NCBI RefSeq assembly: GCF_002091675.1
Contig: NZ_BDAE01000021.1
Span: 1-64,000 of the forward strand
From: Pseudomonas luteola NBRC 103146
GTDB taxonomy: Bacteria > Pseudomonadota > Gammaproteobacteria > Pseudomonadales > Pseudomonadaceae
Direction: 5' to 3'
DNA: 64,000 nt
A program made the translations under genes and the position numbers. The notes beneath the pieces were generated by a model. It was not told the origin of the DNA, made no database searches, and saw only the letters and a program-made list of their open reading frames with translations. Below are positions 8,143 through 17,391 of the stretch, one piece after another (position 1 is the first letter of the stretch; each line of letters opens with the position of its first letter).

Positions 8143-10200
8143 TCAACATGGCCCTCTCGATTTGGTCGTATACCAGAGTACACGACTAACTCCTCGTGTG
8201 ATCGCGACATAAGAGAGCCTTGATGACTCATCGGCCATCGCCTGATCATAGGTGTTCTGAAAAAAACCAGACGCTGCATACAATGCGTTGCGCAGCGGAT
8301 GCGGTAAGGTACCGGCTCCATCATCGACAACAATGGCCACTTCAGCCTGTAATCCCTTCGCGCGGTGAATGGTATAGCAGCGAACCGGTAGCGCCTTGTC
8401 GAGATGGCTTTGAAGAGTCTTGAGCGTCTCATTGCGTCGGCTCAACACCAACACCGCAGTCCGCTCCGAAGAGTTTCGACTTGCAGCGTGGGCGCACTGA
8501 GCCTCGATCTCCTTTACCACTTCCTGCAGGCGACTCTTGAAATCGAACCGTGTAACCGCCTGCACGCCATGATCACCTCGCTTGACAGTCCTGGCGGCCT
8601 GGCAGGTCTTTTCCTGCTTGAATACTACGCCAGCCAATACTCTCTCAGCGTCCCGAATAATGGGTTCCACGGAGCGGTAGTTGGTAGCCAGCGTCAGAAC
8701 GGTACTTTTTCTGTTTCGCCCCTGGCTTGGAAAATGACGGTCGAAGTTCATGAAGAGTTCGGGAGAGCTTCCTCGCCAGCCATAAATGGATTGCCAGTCA
8801 TCCCCTATCGCCATAAGACTGATTGCCCGCTTCTGACGGGCCAGATATCCATGGACGGCTTGTAGCCACAATACGATCTGTGGGGAGATGTCCTGAAATT
8901 CATCGATCAGCAGATGACTGAAGGGCATCAGCATTTCCGGACGGATACTCCGATCGTTTCGATTGAGCCGATCGGTAAGCTCCTGAAACGCACGGTTGAA
9001 CGTCAGCAGGCCCCTCTCTTTCAGACAGGCTTCAAACGTTTTCCAGAAGAGCCCCAGGGCCTCGATAAAGATCTGCTCGCGAACGGAACACTGCACGCTA
9101 TCGCTTTGTAGACGATCTATCCGTAGTCCCAGGCTTTCGATAAAGCCCGCCTGGACGTAGAACGCCTCAAAAAGCGGAACCGCTACGAACTCGCCCTCCA
9201 GCTTGAACGGCTTGAGTGGAGCGGGCCTGTTTCCTTCGCTTTCATCGCTTTCGTTAGCAATATTCAAAAGCTTGTCGACCTTCCTCTTGAACGCCGGGAC
9301 GTCTGAATAGGCACGCTGGTAGGCCTGTTTGAGCAGGTCCAACTGCACAGGATGAAGACGGCCGCCTGTCAATGGATTGTCCAGCTCGGTAGCCGATGCT
9401 TTGCGATCGGACAGCTGCTCAAACCATACCGGCGCACCTAATGCGTCCTTGGCGAGCATACCCATCGCCGAATGAAAGGTCCGTACGCAGCTGCGCGCCT
9501 GCTCAGCTGAAAAAGAGAACTTCCAGAAGGACAATACCTTGATAAGCTGCTCGCGCAGCTGCGCGCAGGAGTCGTTAGTAAACGATATGACTGTGAGCTG
9601 TTCGGGCTTGATATCCAGATGGCACAGCATGAAGACTACGCGCAGCACCAGCGTAGTGGACTTGCCCGACCCTGCACCTGCAAAGATGCGCGTAGCCGGG
9701 CTGCGGCTGACAATCATACTCCACTGCTCGTCTGACGGCGCCCGGATCACTCCTGCTTTGACGGCTTCGGCTACGCGCTCATGCATCGCCTGAACGTGCT
9801 GCTCGGTTATAGACAGTAACGCAGGCCCATAGAGTCCTTCCGTGGTAGCTCTATGGGCCTTGGGCTCAGACTCCAGAGGCTTCTTGGCTCGTCCGCTCGG
9901 CTTCGTCGATCGCTTGGTCGCAGTCGCACTCTTGCTTTGAGCTTTTTTAGCCGTGGGAGCCGGCTTGCCACGCTTTGGAGAACCTTTTGCACCGGTTTCA
10001 GGTTTTTTGCGTGGGTTGACTTTCTGGGTGGGCTTACGGGTGACCATGGACTTGAGTTTATTGGTCAGCAACGAGCCCGCCTGCTTGCTTGGCTTGGGAT
10101 GAGACAGCGGGCCATCACCATTGCTCTGCAGGTATTCCGTGGTACGTGGAAAATAGTTCGATAACGCCCCTGCCAGGTAGCGTTTAACAGCAGACAGCAT
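8143..10200 (-). CDS. UvrD/Rep-like superfamily 1 helicase with basic N-terminal tail
   Basis: A 685-residue superfamily 1A helicase. Motifs in order: Walker A AGAGSGKSTT (about 174-183), motif Ia ISFTNDSCAQL (205-215), Walker B LLIDEFQDIS (430-439), motif III AIGDDWQSIYGWRGS (464-478), motif IV TLATNYRS, motif V TIHRAKGLQAE and motif VI LSYVAITRGVSRV. All ATPase residues look intact, so a 3'-5' DNA translocase is likely. Unusual is the N-terminal extension: residues about 55-110 are nearly all Lys, Pro, Ala, Ser, Thr, Arg, like a histone H1 or AlgP tail, suggesting extra DNA binding. It is shorter than UvrD (about 720) despite that tail, so the 2B region is reduced. Its role in repair or replication restart cannot be told from context. 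Confidence 0.88.
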   Translation of the reverse strand: MLSAVKRYLAGALSNYFPRTTEYLQSNGDGPLSHPKPSKQAGSLLTNKLKSMVTRKPTQKVNPRKKPETGAKGSPKRGKPAPTAKKAQSKSATATKRSTKPSGRAKKPLESEPKAHRATTEGLYGPALLSITEQHVQAMHERVAEAVKAGVIRAPSDEQWSMIVSRSPATRIFAGAGSGKSTTLVLRVVFMLCHLDIKPEQLTVISFTNDSCAQLREQLIKVLSFWKFSFSAEQARSCVRTFHSAMGMLAKDALGAPVWFEQLSDRKASATELDNPLTGGRLHPVQLDLLKQAYQRAYSDVPAFKRKVDKLLNIANESDESEGNRPAPLKPFKLEGEFVAVPLFEAFYVQAGFIESLGLRIDRLQSDSVQCSVREQIFIEALGLFWKTFEACLKERGLLTFNRAFQELTDRLNRNDRSIRPEMLMPFSHLLIDEFQDISPQIVLWLQAVHGYLARQKRAISLMAIGDDWQSIYGWRGSSPELFMNFDRHFPSQGRNRKSTVLTLATNYRSVEPIIRDAERVLAGVVFKQEKTCQAARTVKRGDHGVQAVTRFDFKSRLQEVVKEIEAQCAHAASRNSSERTAVLVLSRRNETLKTLQSHLDKALPVRCYTIHRAKGLQAEVAIVVDDGAGTLPHPLRNALYAASGFFQNTYDQAMADESSRLSYVAITRGVSRVLWYTTKSRGPC

Positions 10201-10908
10201 GTGGATTCTATCCGGTTGAAACTCACCCTCAATGATACGGCGTTTTGGCTCGTTGTGCTGGATAGATAATCAGGGGAATGCTCAGTGTGGCTGCAACTAG
10301 CAGAAGCAAACTACCGGCAGCCAAGCACCCTTTTGAAAAACCATGCACCATTACAGAGCACACCTGTGCACAGTCGGTGCGCATTTCATTACCAATATCT
10401 TTCTCAGGCGTAACAATGGTTTAGCGACTGTTACCAAATGTATACAGGCTTAATGATATCGAAACTGCCCTGATTTTATGCATTTACGCCATAAATATAT
10501 GTGTAACGGACAAACATAAACCTGACTAATCAGTCATGTTTCCTTGGGTACAGCTTCTGCATAGAGCCCTACGACGGGCATGAAATCCTGGAACTGTTTC
10601 CATGGATCTCCATGCCGTTAAACGGCCTGCTTGGTTGCCTTGGCCCTGTCTCGATACGCCATTCGAGAAGTGAGCAAAGCGCAATAGAAGCAGAAACCCA
10701 TTTTATTCAAATTGACTCGGCGAGACGGGTTTCTAAGCCATGGGCCTAGTACGTCTCGATTGAGGGAGAGCAAATACGTAAGCGTTGCGTTAACCGTCCT
10801 GGCAGAGCGTATAGCGCCGCGCCGCGGACACTTTCCTTCTGCCTGTCAGCAGGAAAAGCACCATGGGGCGTTTCACTCGAACTCCTATAAAAATCATAAG
10901 GAAAATAG
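10201..10908. other. Intergenic region before the OprD porin
   Basis: About 700 bases separate the divergent helicase and porin genes. I see no gene. The middle (about 10420-10520) is AT-rich and is the likely promoter zone for one or both genes. A plus-strand open frame starting at 10712 overlaps the porin gene out of frame and is not credible. Confidence 0.5.
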
Positions 10909-12330
10909 ATGTCTACTTTGTACCGCGCTGGTTTTACCCTTTCGCTACTTGCACTTTCGCTTGCAGCTCAGGCTCAGTCTCCGGCCCCTGATGATCCCAG
11001 CTACATCAATGAAGTCCAAAGCCTTCCCAATGTACAGAAGCCGGTCAAAGGCCAGGCAGGCGCCAAGGGATTTTTTGAAGACGATACGCTAACGCTGACC
11101 ACGCGGAACTTTGCTGCTCGGGAGATCGGGCAGGACCGTTTCGGTTTCACCTATCCCAAGAACGGCTCCCGTCACTTCACTCATACTCGTAATACCTGGG
11201 TTCAGGGCACAGCGCTCAAATACAGCTCCGGTTATACGCAAGGTACCGTGGGGTTCGGTATCGATGTTGCTGGGTTCAATGCCATCAACCTGGAGCGAGG
11301 CAAGGGACGAATCGGTGGTGGCGGCAACCGTACGCTGGCAGACAGTGACGGTCATGGCCACGATGAATGGTCAAAGCTAGGGGTGGCTGATGTCCGTTTG
11401 CGTGTGTCCAATACCGAGCTTAAGGTCGGTCGCTTTCTGATTGATACACCCGTGGTCAGCTATAACGACAACCGCGCTCTGCCCTCCAGTTTTACCGGTT
11501 TCGGGATCGTCAGCGATGAATGGGACAACCTGTCGCTTCAAGCCGGCAGCTTCCGCCGTGCCAGTCCGCGAACCGGTGCAGGCGATGAGAAATTCACGAC
11601 CGAATACGGTACACGTGAAGTCATTGGTGATCATTTGAGTTACCTGGGCGGTAACTACAAGCCGCTGGACGGGTTCGAGATCAGCCTCTACGGCGCACAG
11701 TTTGAAGACGTCTGGAACCAGTATTACTTGGGATTGAGCAAGACCGGCGGTGATATCAAGACGTTTGGCTGGAAAGCTGCATTCAATGGTTATCGTACCC
11801 TCGATCAAGGCGATGCGAAGGCTGGCAATATAAACAATACTGCCTGGAGCATGGCGCTTACCGGTAGCCATCAGGCTCACAGCCTGACGTTCGTGTATCA
11901 GCAGATTGAAGCAAACGAGTACTTCGACTATGCCCACGAGACCGCTGCGATCTACTTGGGCAACTCGATGTTTTCGGACTATAACGGGCCAAACGAGAAG
12001 TCCGCCCAGGTCCGGTACGAGACCGACTGGAGCTACTTCGGTGTTCCGGGTCTGACAACGGGCATCTGGTACGTTAAGGGCTGGGACATCGACGGTACGC
12101 ATTACAATCCCGGCAGTGGCAATTACGCTAACTATGCCGAAGTACTACAACAGGACGGGGAAACCCACCACGAACTCGGGCTGGTCGGCACATACCAGGT
12201 CCAGTCCGGCCGAATCAAGGACAGCAAGTTCCGCCTGATGCTGACCCGTCACAAGGCTAGCCAGAATCAGGTAGACGGCAGCTTCAAGGAGATCCGCCTC
12301 GTTTCCACATTGCCATTCAACTTCCTGTAA
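10909..12330 (+). CDS. OprD-family outer-membrane porin
   Basis: A 473-residue outer membrane protein. It has a signal peptide (LYRAGFTLSLLALSLAAQAQ), then the OprD-family opening FFEDDTLTLTTRNFAAREIG and the later signature GVADVRLRVSNTELKVGR followed by alternating beta-strand sequence to the end. OprD/Opd porins form 18-stranded barrels for uptake of amino acids, aromatic acids or sugars in Pseudomonas and relatives. The last residues are LPFNFL, ending in Leu rather than the usual Phe. Start: ATG after AAGGAAAATAG. No adjacent transporter or regulator indicates the substrate. A strong terminator follows. Confidence 0.93.
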   Translation: MSTLYRAGFTLSLLALSLAAQAQSPAPDDPSYINEVQSLPNVQKPVKGQAGAKGFFEDDTLTLTTRNFAAREIGQDRFGFTYPKNGSRHFTHTRNTWVQGTALKYSSGYTQGTVGFGIDVAGFNAINLERGKGRIGGGGNRTLADSDGHGHDEWSKLGVADVRLRVSNTELKVGRFLIDTPVVSYNDNRALPSSFTGFGIVSDEWDNLSLQAGSFRRASPRTGAGDEKFTTEYGTREVIGDHLSYLGGNYKPLDGFEISLYGAQFEDVWNQYYLGLSKTGGDIKTFGWKAAFNGYRTLDQGDAKAGNINNTAWSMALTGSHQAHSLTFVYQQIEANEYFDYAHETAAIYLGNSMFSDYNGPNEKSAQVRYETDWSYFGVPGLTTGIWYVKGWDIDGTHYNPGSGNYANYAEVLQQDGETHHELGLVGTYQVQSGRIKDSKFRLMLTRHKASQNQVDGSFKEIRLVSTLPFNFL

Positions 12331-12337
12331 TACCGAA

Positions 12338-12360
12338 GGACGCGCTTCGGCGCGTCCTTT
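12338..12360 (+). terminator. Intrinsic terminator of the porin gene
   Basis: GGACGCGC (12338-12345), a TTCG tetraloop and GCGCGTCC (12350-12357) form a perfect 8-bp stem followed by TTT. It begins 8 bases after the porin stop codon. Confidence 0.85.
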
Positions 12361-12667
12361 CTCACCCTGCTGGTCCATAGCAAATTGTAATAGTTTCGCT
12401 TTAGGCAAATGTCTATCGCCCGGTTAAGCTCTAGGCTTTCCACTCTATCCAAGGTGTTATGAACACGTCCTCCGAACCTCCCAGTCGACGCTTCCCTTCC
12501 ATATCGAGCGGCCCTGCTCAGCGTCACGTTGCCACTTCCTTACGCCCTTTCTGTTTACCTCACAATGCCCTCTCGTTGCCACGGTGCCTGCTTGATCATC
12601 CCATCGCGCACACCGACGCTGTACACGTTCGGCTATTCAACTTCCAACAGATAGAGGCCTGATCCAC
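12361..12667. other. Promoter region of the TerC-CBS gene
   Basis: About 300 bases between the porin terminator and the next gene. No gene, repeat or recognisable riboswitch was seen; it presumably carries the promoter of the downstream membrane protein. Confidence 0.4.
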
Positions 12668-14215
12668 ATGGAATGGATTGCTGATCCCACCGCGTGGCTG
12701 GGGCTTGCCACGCTGATCGTGCTTGAGCTGGTCCTAGGCATCGATAACCTGGTGTTTATTGCCATTCTGGCAGACAAACTGCCGCCTCACTTACGTGACC
12801 GCGCCCGCATCATCGGCCTGTCGCTGGCGATGCTGATGCGTCTGGGTCTGCTGGCCGGCATTTCGTGGCTGGTAACCCTTACCGCTCCGTTGTTCGAGGT
12901 ATTTGGCAAGAGCTTTTCCGGGCGCGACCTCATTATGCTGTTTGGCGGTATTTTCCTGCTCTTCAAAGCCACGATGGAATTGCATGAACGCCTTGAAGGA
13001 CATGTCGTTCAGGCACGAAACAGCAAAACCTACGCGGCTTTCTGGCCTATCGTCGCTCAGATCGTGGTGCTGGACGCGGTCTTCTCGCTGGATTCCGTGA
13101 TTACCGCGGTCGGCATGGTCGACCATCTCTCCATCATGATGATCGCGGTGATCGTCTCGATCGGGGTAATGATCGTTGCGAGCAAGCCTCTGACCCACTT
13201 CGTCAATGCACATCCTACCGTCATCATGCTGTGCCTGGGTTTCTTGATGATGATCGGTTTGAGCCTGACCGCCGATGGTTTGGGCTTTCATATTCCGAAG
13301 GGCTACCTGTATGCCGCGATTGGCTTCTCGATTCTGATCGAGCTGCTCAACCAGATCGCACGCCTGCGACGTCGTAAGAAGCTGCACGGAAACCATCCCT
13401 TGAGGGAGCGCACGGCATACGCGGTCATGCGCCTGTTGGGCGGGCGCAGGTTTGAAACGGACGAGATGGATGACGAGATCACCGACCTGCTGGATGATGA
13501 CCGCGATCAAAGCGTCTTCCATCGCCAGGAACGCATCATGATCAGCAGTGTATTGAACCTGTCCGAACGGCCGATTCGCAGCCTCATGACGGTACGCTCC
13601 GATGTGGACTACATCGACCTTGCCAATACGGATGAGCACAATCGCCAGCGTCTGATGGACTCCCCTCACTCACGCCTGCCGGTCATACGAGACGGTAAAG
13701 TTGATGAGCCGCTGGGATTTATTCATAAGAAAGACCTGCTTCGTGAGTTGTTGGCAGGACACGATGTAGCATTCGATAGCGCTGTTCATGTCCCTATCGT
13801 ATTGCCAGAAACCTGCGGGGCCTTGCATGCGTTGGAGCAGCTTCGCCATGCGTCGACGCACATCGCGTTTGTAGTCAACGAATTCGGTGATTTCGTAGGT
13901 GTGCTGACCATTACCGATATGCTTGAGGCCATTGCAGGTGATCTACCAGACGCCAGCGAAATGGAAGTGCCTGATATCCGCAAGGACAAGGACGGTTTTA
14001 TCGTCAGTGGTGGACTTCCGCTGGGTGTTCTCAGGCAGCGCCTGGGCTTTCAGGCCAAGGCTACTCAGGACTATCAGACGCTGGCCGGCCTCGTCATGAG
14101 CCTGCTGGATCGGTTGCCTGTCAAAGGTGATCGCGTGGAATGGCTAGATTGGAGTCTCACCGTGACCGATATTGACGAGCGACGCGTTAGCCGCGTTTAT
14201 CTTCGCAAGCGATAA
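12668..14215 (+). CDS. TerC-family membrane protein with CBS pair and CorC domain (YegH/YoaE-like)
   Basis: A 515-residue protein. Residues 1-235 form a TerC-type membrane domain with about seven helices; the acidic motifs [12 protein letters not shown] (about 20-31) and [16 protein letters not shown] (about 134-149) are the conserved metal-path residues. A basic linker leads to a CBS pair (about 305-425, [18 protein letters not shown] onward) and a CorC_HlyC domain to the end. This is the layout of E. coli YegH and YoaE. TerC proteins are linked to manganese or other metal efflux and to metalation of exported proteins; the CBS pair usually senses nucleotides or ionic state. A second TerC protein follows 224 bases downstream after a terminator, so they are separately transcribed. 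Confidence 0.9.
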   Translation: MEWIADPTAWLGLATLIVLELVLGIDNLVFIAILADKLPPHLRDRARIIGLSLAMLMRLGLLAGISWLVTLTAPLFEVFGKSFSGRDLIMLFGGIFLLFKATMELHERLEGHVVQARNSKTYAAFWPIVAQIVVLDAVFSLDSVITAVGMVDHLSIMMIAVIVSIGVMIVASKPLTHFVNAHPTVIMLCLGFLMMIGLSLTADGLGFHIPKGYLYAAIGFSILIELLNQIARLRRRKKLHGNHPLRERTAYAVMRLLGGRRFETDEMDDEITDLLDDDRDQSVFHRQERIMISSVLNLSERPIRSLMTVRSDVDYIDLANTDEHNRQRLMDSPHSRLPVIRDGKVDEPLGFIHKKDLLRELLAGHDVAFDSAVHVPIVLPETCGALHALEQLRHASTHIAFVVNEFGDFVGVLTITDMLEAIAGDLPDASEMEVPDIRKDKDGFIVSGGLPLGVLRQRLGFQAKATQDYQTLAGLVMSLLDRLPVKGDRVEWLDWSLTVTDIDERRVSRVYLRKR

Positions 14216-14237
14216 GGCCATTGTCAGGGGCTCTTGG

Positions 14238-14262
14238 AAAAGGCGGCTTCACGCCGCCTTTT
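14238..14262 (+). terminator. Intrinsic terminator
   Basis: AAAAGGCGGC (14238-14247), loop TTCAC, GCCGCCTTTT (14253-14262): a perfect 10-bp stem with a T4 end, 22 bases after the YegH-like gene. Confidence 0.9.
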
Positions 14263-14439
14263 CTGTTCACCCGCATTTGCTCGTTCCCCTCATAAAGTCG
14301 CAACGTTTTGTCAAACTTGTCAGTTGAGACGCTGCAGGAAAGGACTTAACGTAATCAGCGTGACGCCGGGCCCCTCTGACGGTTCCTACCGCCATGTCGG
14401 AGTCACAGCTGGTACAACTTCGACTGTAAGGAGGGGCTC

Positions 14440-15447
14440 ATGAACACCCTAGAAGCGTTTCTGTTCGCCGATTTTCTTGGTACGGCCACATGGTTGTGGC
14501 TTGCATTTCTGGCTGTCGTCATCACCCTGCTCACGTTTGATCTTGGGGTTCTGCATCGTGACAATCACGAGATAGGGATCAAGGAAAGTCTATTCCTCTC
14601 GGCAGGCTATATCAGCATGGGCTTGTTGTTTGCCGTATGGGTATGGTTCCAGAAAGGCGGTGACGCCAGCATGGACTACCTGACCGGCTTTCTAATCGAA
14701 AAGTCGCTCTCCATGGACAATGTGTTTGTCATGGCGATCATCTTCAGCTTTCTTGGCATTCCTCGACAGTATCAGCACAAGGTGCTGTTCTGGGGAATCA
14801 TGGGTGTAATCGTCCTCCGAGCGCTTATGATTGGCCTGGGCGCAGCCCTTATCCATCAGTTCAGCTGGATCCTCTATGTGTTCGGGGTATTTCTTGTCGT
14901 CACCGGCATCAAAATGCTGTTCGCCAAGGTGGATGAAGCTCCAAACCTGGAAGATAACGTCCTGGTCAAGTTCTTGCGCAGACGGATGCGCGTTACGAAT
15001 GAGCTGCACGAGCAGCACTTCTTTGTAAGGAAACCTAATGCTGCCGGTCACACAGTCTGGTGGGCAACACCGTTGTTCCTCGCGTTGATTCTGATTGAGT
15101 GTGCTGATCTGGTGTTTGCGGTAGACAGCGTACCGGCGATCTTCTCGATCACACAGGACCCGTTCATTGTCTACACCTCGAACATCTTTGCGATCCTGGG
15201 TTTGCGTGCACTCTACTTTGCGCTGGCTGCCCTGATTCATCGCTTCGCCTACCTCAAGTATGCGCTGGCGTTGGTTCTGGTATTCATCGGGAGCAAGATC
15301 TTCCTGGTGGGCATCATTGGCAAAATACCTGCCGCCTTGTCATTGAGTGTAACGCTGGGCTTGCTGGCGGGTGGCGTACTGGTATCACTCTGGAAAACCC
15401 GGTCAACGGAACCTGCCAAGATCGAGCGCCCCAACGCTGAGCGCTGA
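14440..15447 (+). CDS. TerC/Alx-family integral membrane protein
   Basis: A 335-residue protein with about nine transmembrane helices. The TerC signature acidic motifs occur in LIEKSLSMDNVFVMAIIF (about 84-101) and LILIECADLVFAVDSVPAIF (about 216-235), matching the Alx subgroup. Alx exports manganese in E. coli and is controlled by a yybP-ykoY riboswitch; I looked for that element in the 177 bases between the preceding terminator and this gene and did not recognise it. Start: ATG directly after a strong AAGGAGG. The protein ends in a short basic tail. The neighbouring YegH-like gene is a paralogue in the same superfamily. Confidence 0.92.
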   Translation: MNTLEAFLFADFLGTATWLWLAFLAVVITLLTFDLGVLHRDNHEIGIKESLFLSAGYISMGLLFAVWVWFQKGGDASMDYLTGFLIEKSLSMDNVFVMAIIFSFLGIPRQYQHKVLFWGIMGVIVLRALMIGLGAALIHQFSWILYVFGVFLVVTGIKMLFAKVDEAPNLEDNVLVKFLRRRMRVTNELHEQHFFVRKPNAAGHTVWWATPLFLALILIECADLVFAVDSVPAIFSITQDPFIVYTSNIFAILGLRALYFALAALIHRFAYLKYALALVLVFIGSKIFLVGIIGKIPAALSLSVTLGLLAGGVLVSLWKTRSTEPAKIERPNAER

Positions 15448-15462
15448 TCAGGTTAATGCTCA

Positions 15463-15489
15463 AGCCCTGGCGCCTTACTCGCCAGGGCT
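15463..15489. terminator. Shared terminator between convergent genes
   Basis: AGCCCTGGCG (15463-15472), 7-base loop, CGCCAGGGCT (15480-15489): a perfect 10-bp stem between the TerC gene (ending 15447) and the convergent glycosidase gene (ending 15496). A TCTGCTTT stretch follows on the plus strand. Confidence 0.8.
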
Positions 15490-15495
15490 TCTGCT

Positions 15496-16803
15496 TTACC
15501 AATGCCACCAATAGGCGTGCGTGTTTGTCTTTACCTGGCAGATTGGAAGCCATGATGTCAGTGCAAACTGACAAACGAATGGCTTAGGTAGGGGAGCCGG
15601 TGCAGGCTGAGGTACTGGCGCGGGCCCAGGTACGGGCTGCGGTTGTGGAGCCGGTACTGGCTGTGGAATGGGCACGGGCTTTGGTTGAGGTTGCGGCTCA
15701 GGCTTGGGTTGGGGCACGGGCGGAGCTGGGCTTGCCGCTTTTTGTGGCCCAATAGACACACACGAATTACTAGTCTCCACGTATTTACGCAAGATCGGCC
15801 ATTGGATGCGGTCCTTGCCGTCAACAGGCTCCACACTCAATACATAGTCGTCACCCCATCCTGGCCCGGCAGCCCAGACAGAAGCAGGGATACAATTTTC
15901 AGCGAGGTACTTGAGAGTATTGTCGAGCGCAGGTAACCAGGCAGGATTATTGTTCGGAACACCGATTTCTCCCAGATAGCCTTTCTTGTTGTTGGCTTTC
16001 AACCACTCTACAAACGGCCTGACCCGATTGACACCAACCATAGGATCATTCATCCCCGCATCCCGAGGATTGGTGTAAGTGCCAGAGTTGTTATCGTCCA
16101 GGTAGGTATGCGCTGAATAAAGAATCTTGTCGGCCGGATCCTTGACGGAAAGCAGACCTGCACTTGAAGACGACGACCATAGCCAGGCACTGGAGAAGTT
16201 TTCACCTTCCACCAATATGTAATGGGTATTATCGATGCGGCGAATACCATCGATACCCGCCTGCATGATAGACGCCACCTTACCCGACGTCGCATAGGGT
16301 TCATTCATCACGTCATAGGCAAACAAGGCAGGATGACTTCCCCATGCCATTGCCATTCGATACGTGACATCACGAAACGCGTCCAATGGGACGTTTCGAC
16401 TGCCAATCAGCTGATTCTTGTACCGTGCAAAGTTATGCAGGTCCAGAATAACCCGCATATTGTATTTGTGGGCGTAGTCCAGCGTCTGGGTTACAAGCCC
16501 AGCATAAGTTGGATCAAACGATGCGTAGGTGGTTTTCTGCAAACGTTCCCATAGGATGGGGAAACGAATGGTCTTTATGCCCTTTGCGCTCCACGCCTTG
16601 AAATACTGCTCCGTAGGAAAGATGTAGTTAACGCCATTAGCGCCCGGCAGCACCTCGGCTGCAAAACTTGCACCCGACATGTTCAGACTTACCAGGTCGA
16701 TGCCTGCTTCGGCCGTTGACAACGCGGATAACAATCCAGCAGCCAGCACTACCTTTATGGCGGCCACGGCAAAACCTCGAGGCTTTAAGATCGCACCCTT
16801 CAT
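15496..16803 (-). CDS. Secreted GH5 glycoside hydrolase (endoglucanase-type)
   Basis: A 435-residue exported enzyme. A long signal peptide (to about residue 33) precedes a GH5 barrel: TIRFPILWERLQ (about 78-89), LDLHNFARY (120-128), acid/base Glu168 in DVMNEP and nucleophile Glu279 in YLGEIG. The family hydrolyses cellulose or related beta-glucans. Residues about 358-408 are a linker of Pro, Gln, Lys, Ala and Val, as used between catalytic and carbohydrate-binding modules. What follows is only 27 residues with two cysteines (411, 422) and the aromatic end YWWHW, too short for a normal binding module; it may be a mini-module or a truncated one. It is convergent with a TerC gene. Confidence 0.88.
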   Translation of the reverse strand: MKGAILKPRGFAVAAIKVVLAAGLLSALSTAEAGIDLVSLNMSGASFAAEVLPGANGVNYIFPTEQYFKAWSAKGIKTIRFPILWERLQKTTYASFDPTYAGLVTQTLDYAHKYNMRVILDLHNFARYKNQLIGSRNVPLDAFRDVTYRMAMAWGSHPALFAYDVMNEPYATSGKVASIMQAGIDGIRRIDNTHYILVEGENFSSAWLWSSSSSAGLLSVKDPADKILYSAHTYLDDNNSGTYTNPRDAGMNDPMVGVNRVRPFVEWLKANNKKGYLGEIGVPNNNPAWLPALDNTLKYLAENCIPASVWAAGPGWGDDYVLSVEPVDGKDRIQWPILRKYVETSNSCVSIGPQKAASPAPPVPQPKPEPQPQPKPVPIPQPVPAPQPQPVPGPAPVPQPAPAPLPKPFVCQFALTSWLPICQVKTNTHAYWWHW

Positions 16804-17391
16804 AGCAGCTTCCTTGCATGAGTTGATGTCTCCCTTCCCGCCTCTGTGTAAACAGAATGCGGAGGTAAAGGCCTCTCCAGCGCAGCGCAGGAAGGCCAGA
16901 AAGAACTATACGCGCTACGTTTGAAATCAAAGTGATAGCAGCGTCATAGTTATTTAGCTTTCACGATATGCCTCATGAGATTTGACGCAATCTTGTGCGC
17001 CAGATGTACTTTTAGGTTCAGGCGAAGCCGGCCTAGAAGATTGATCACACCTCCACGTGCGACATTCTCTGAATAGCGTACCGATGCTCCGGAACCCAGA
17101 CCGGTCGTGAATAGCGTTCCAATGGGAAGGAGGGAAACATTCCATTCAGCGTTACACCAAGCCAAAAGTGCAACGCGCAGCCAGGAGAGCTACTGGTTAC
17201 AACGGCGGGAAAAGCAACGTACATGATTGACCTTTCCTGATGTGGGCGGAAAGGTACAGGCACATGCCTACGAACCCTTCTAGACAGGGTTCTTAGGCAT
17301 CATTAGCCCAAGAGCAGTTAAAGGAGAAATACCATCTCCTGTACACCAGTTTAACTACCCGCTGCGCATGAGCGTAGCGTATGGGCTGGAA
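16804..17391. other. Intergenic region, possible decayed small gene
   Basis: No intact gene was recognised between the glycosidase and the beta-lactamase. On the minus strand a frame from ATG 17224 has a good ribosome binding site (AGGAAAGG), and a second minus frame (about 17120-16950) contains SGASVRYSENVARGGVINLL, faintly like small outer-membrane barrels. Together they could be a frameshifted remnant, but the evidence is thin. The region also carries the glycosidase promoter. Confidence 0.3.

Noticed and set aside
11377-12102. Minus-strand frame of 241 codons opposite the OprD porin
   Set aside because: Mirror of a clear porin gene; composition and lack of motifs indicate a shadow.
12791-13669. 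Long minus-strand open frame (292 codons) opposite the YegH-like gene
   Set aside because: It is antisense to a well-supported TerC-CBS gene, rich in His, Gln and Asp as expected for a shadow frame, and has no recognisable product.
14263-14439. yybP-ykoY-type manganese riboswitch before the Alx-like gene
   Set aside because: Expected from E. coli alx, but the conserved loop sequences were not recognisable by eye; a covariance search would be needed.
15580-15732. Short tandem DNA repeats rich in CCA/CAG codons
   Set aside because: They encode the Pro/Gln linker of the GH5 enzyme and need no separate explanation.
16930-17263. Frameshifted small outer-membrane barrel protein
   Set aside because: Only a faint resemblance in one frame and a good ribosome binding site in another; not enough to call a gene or pseudogene.
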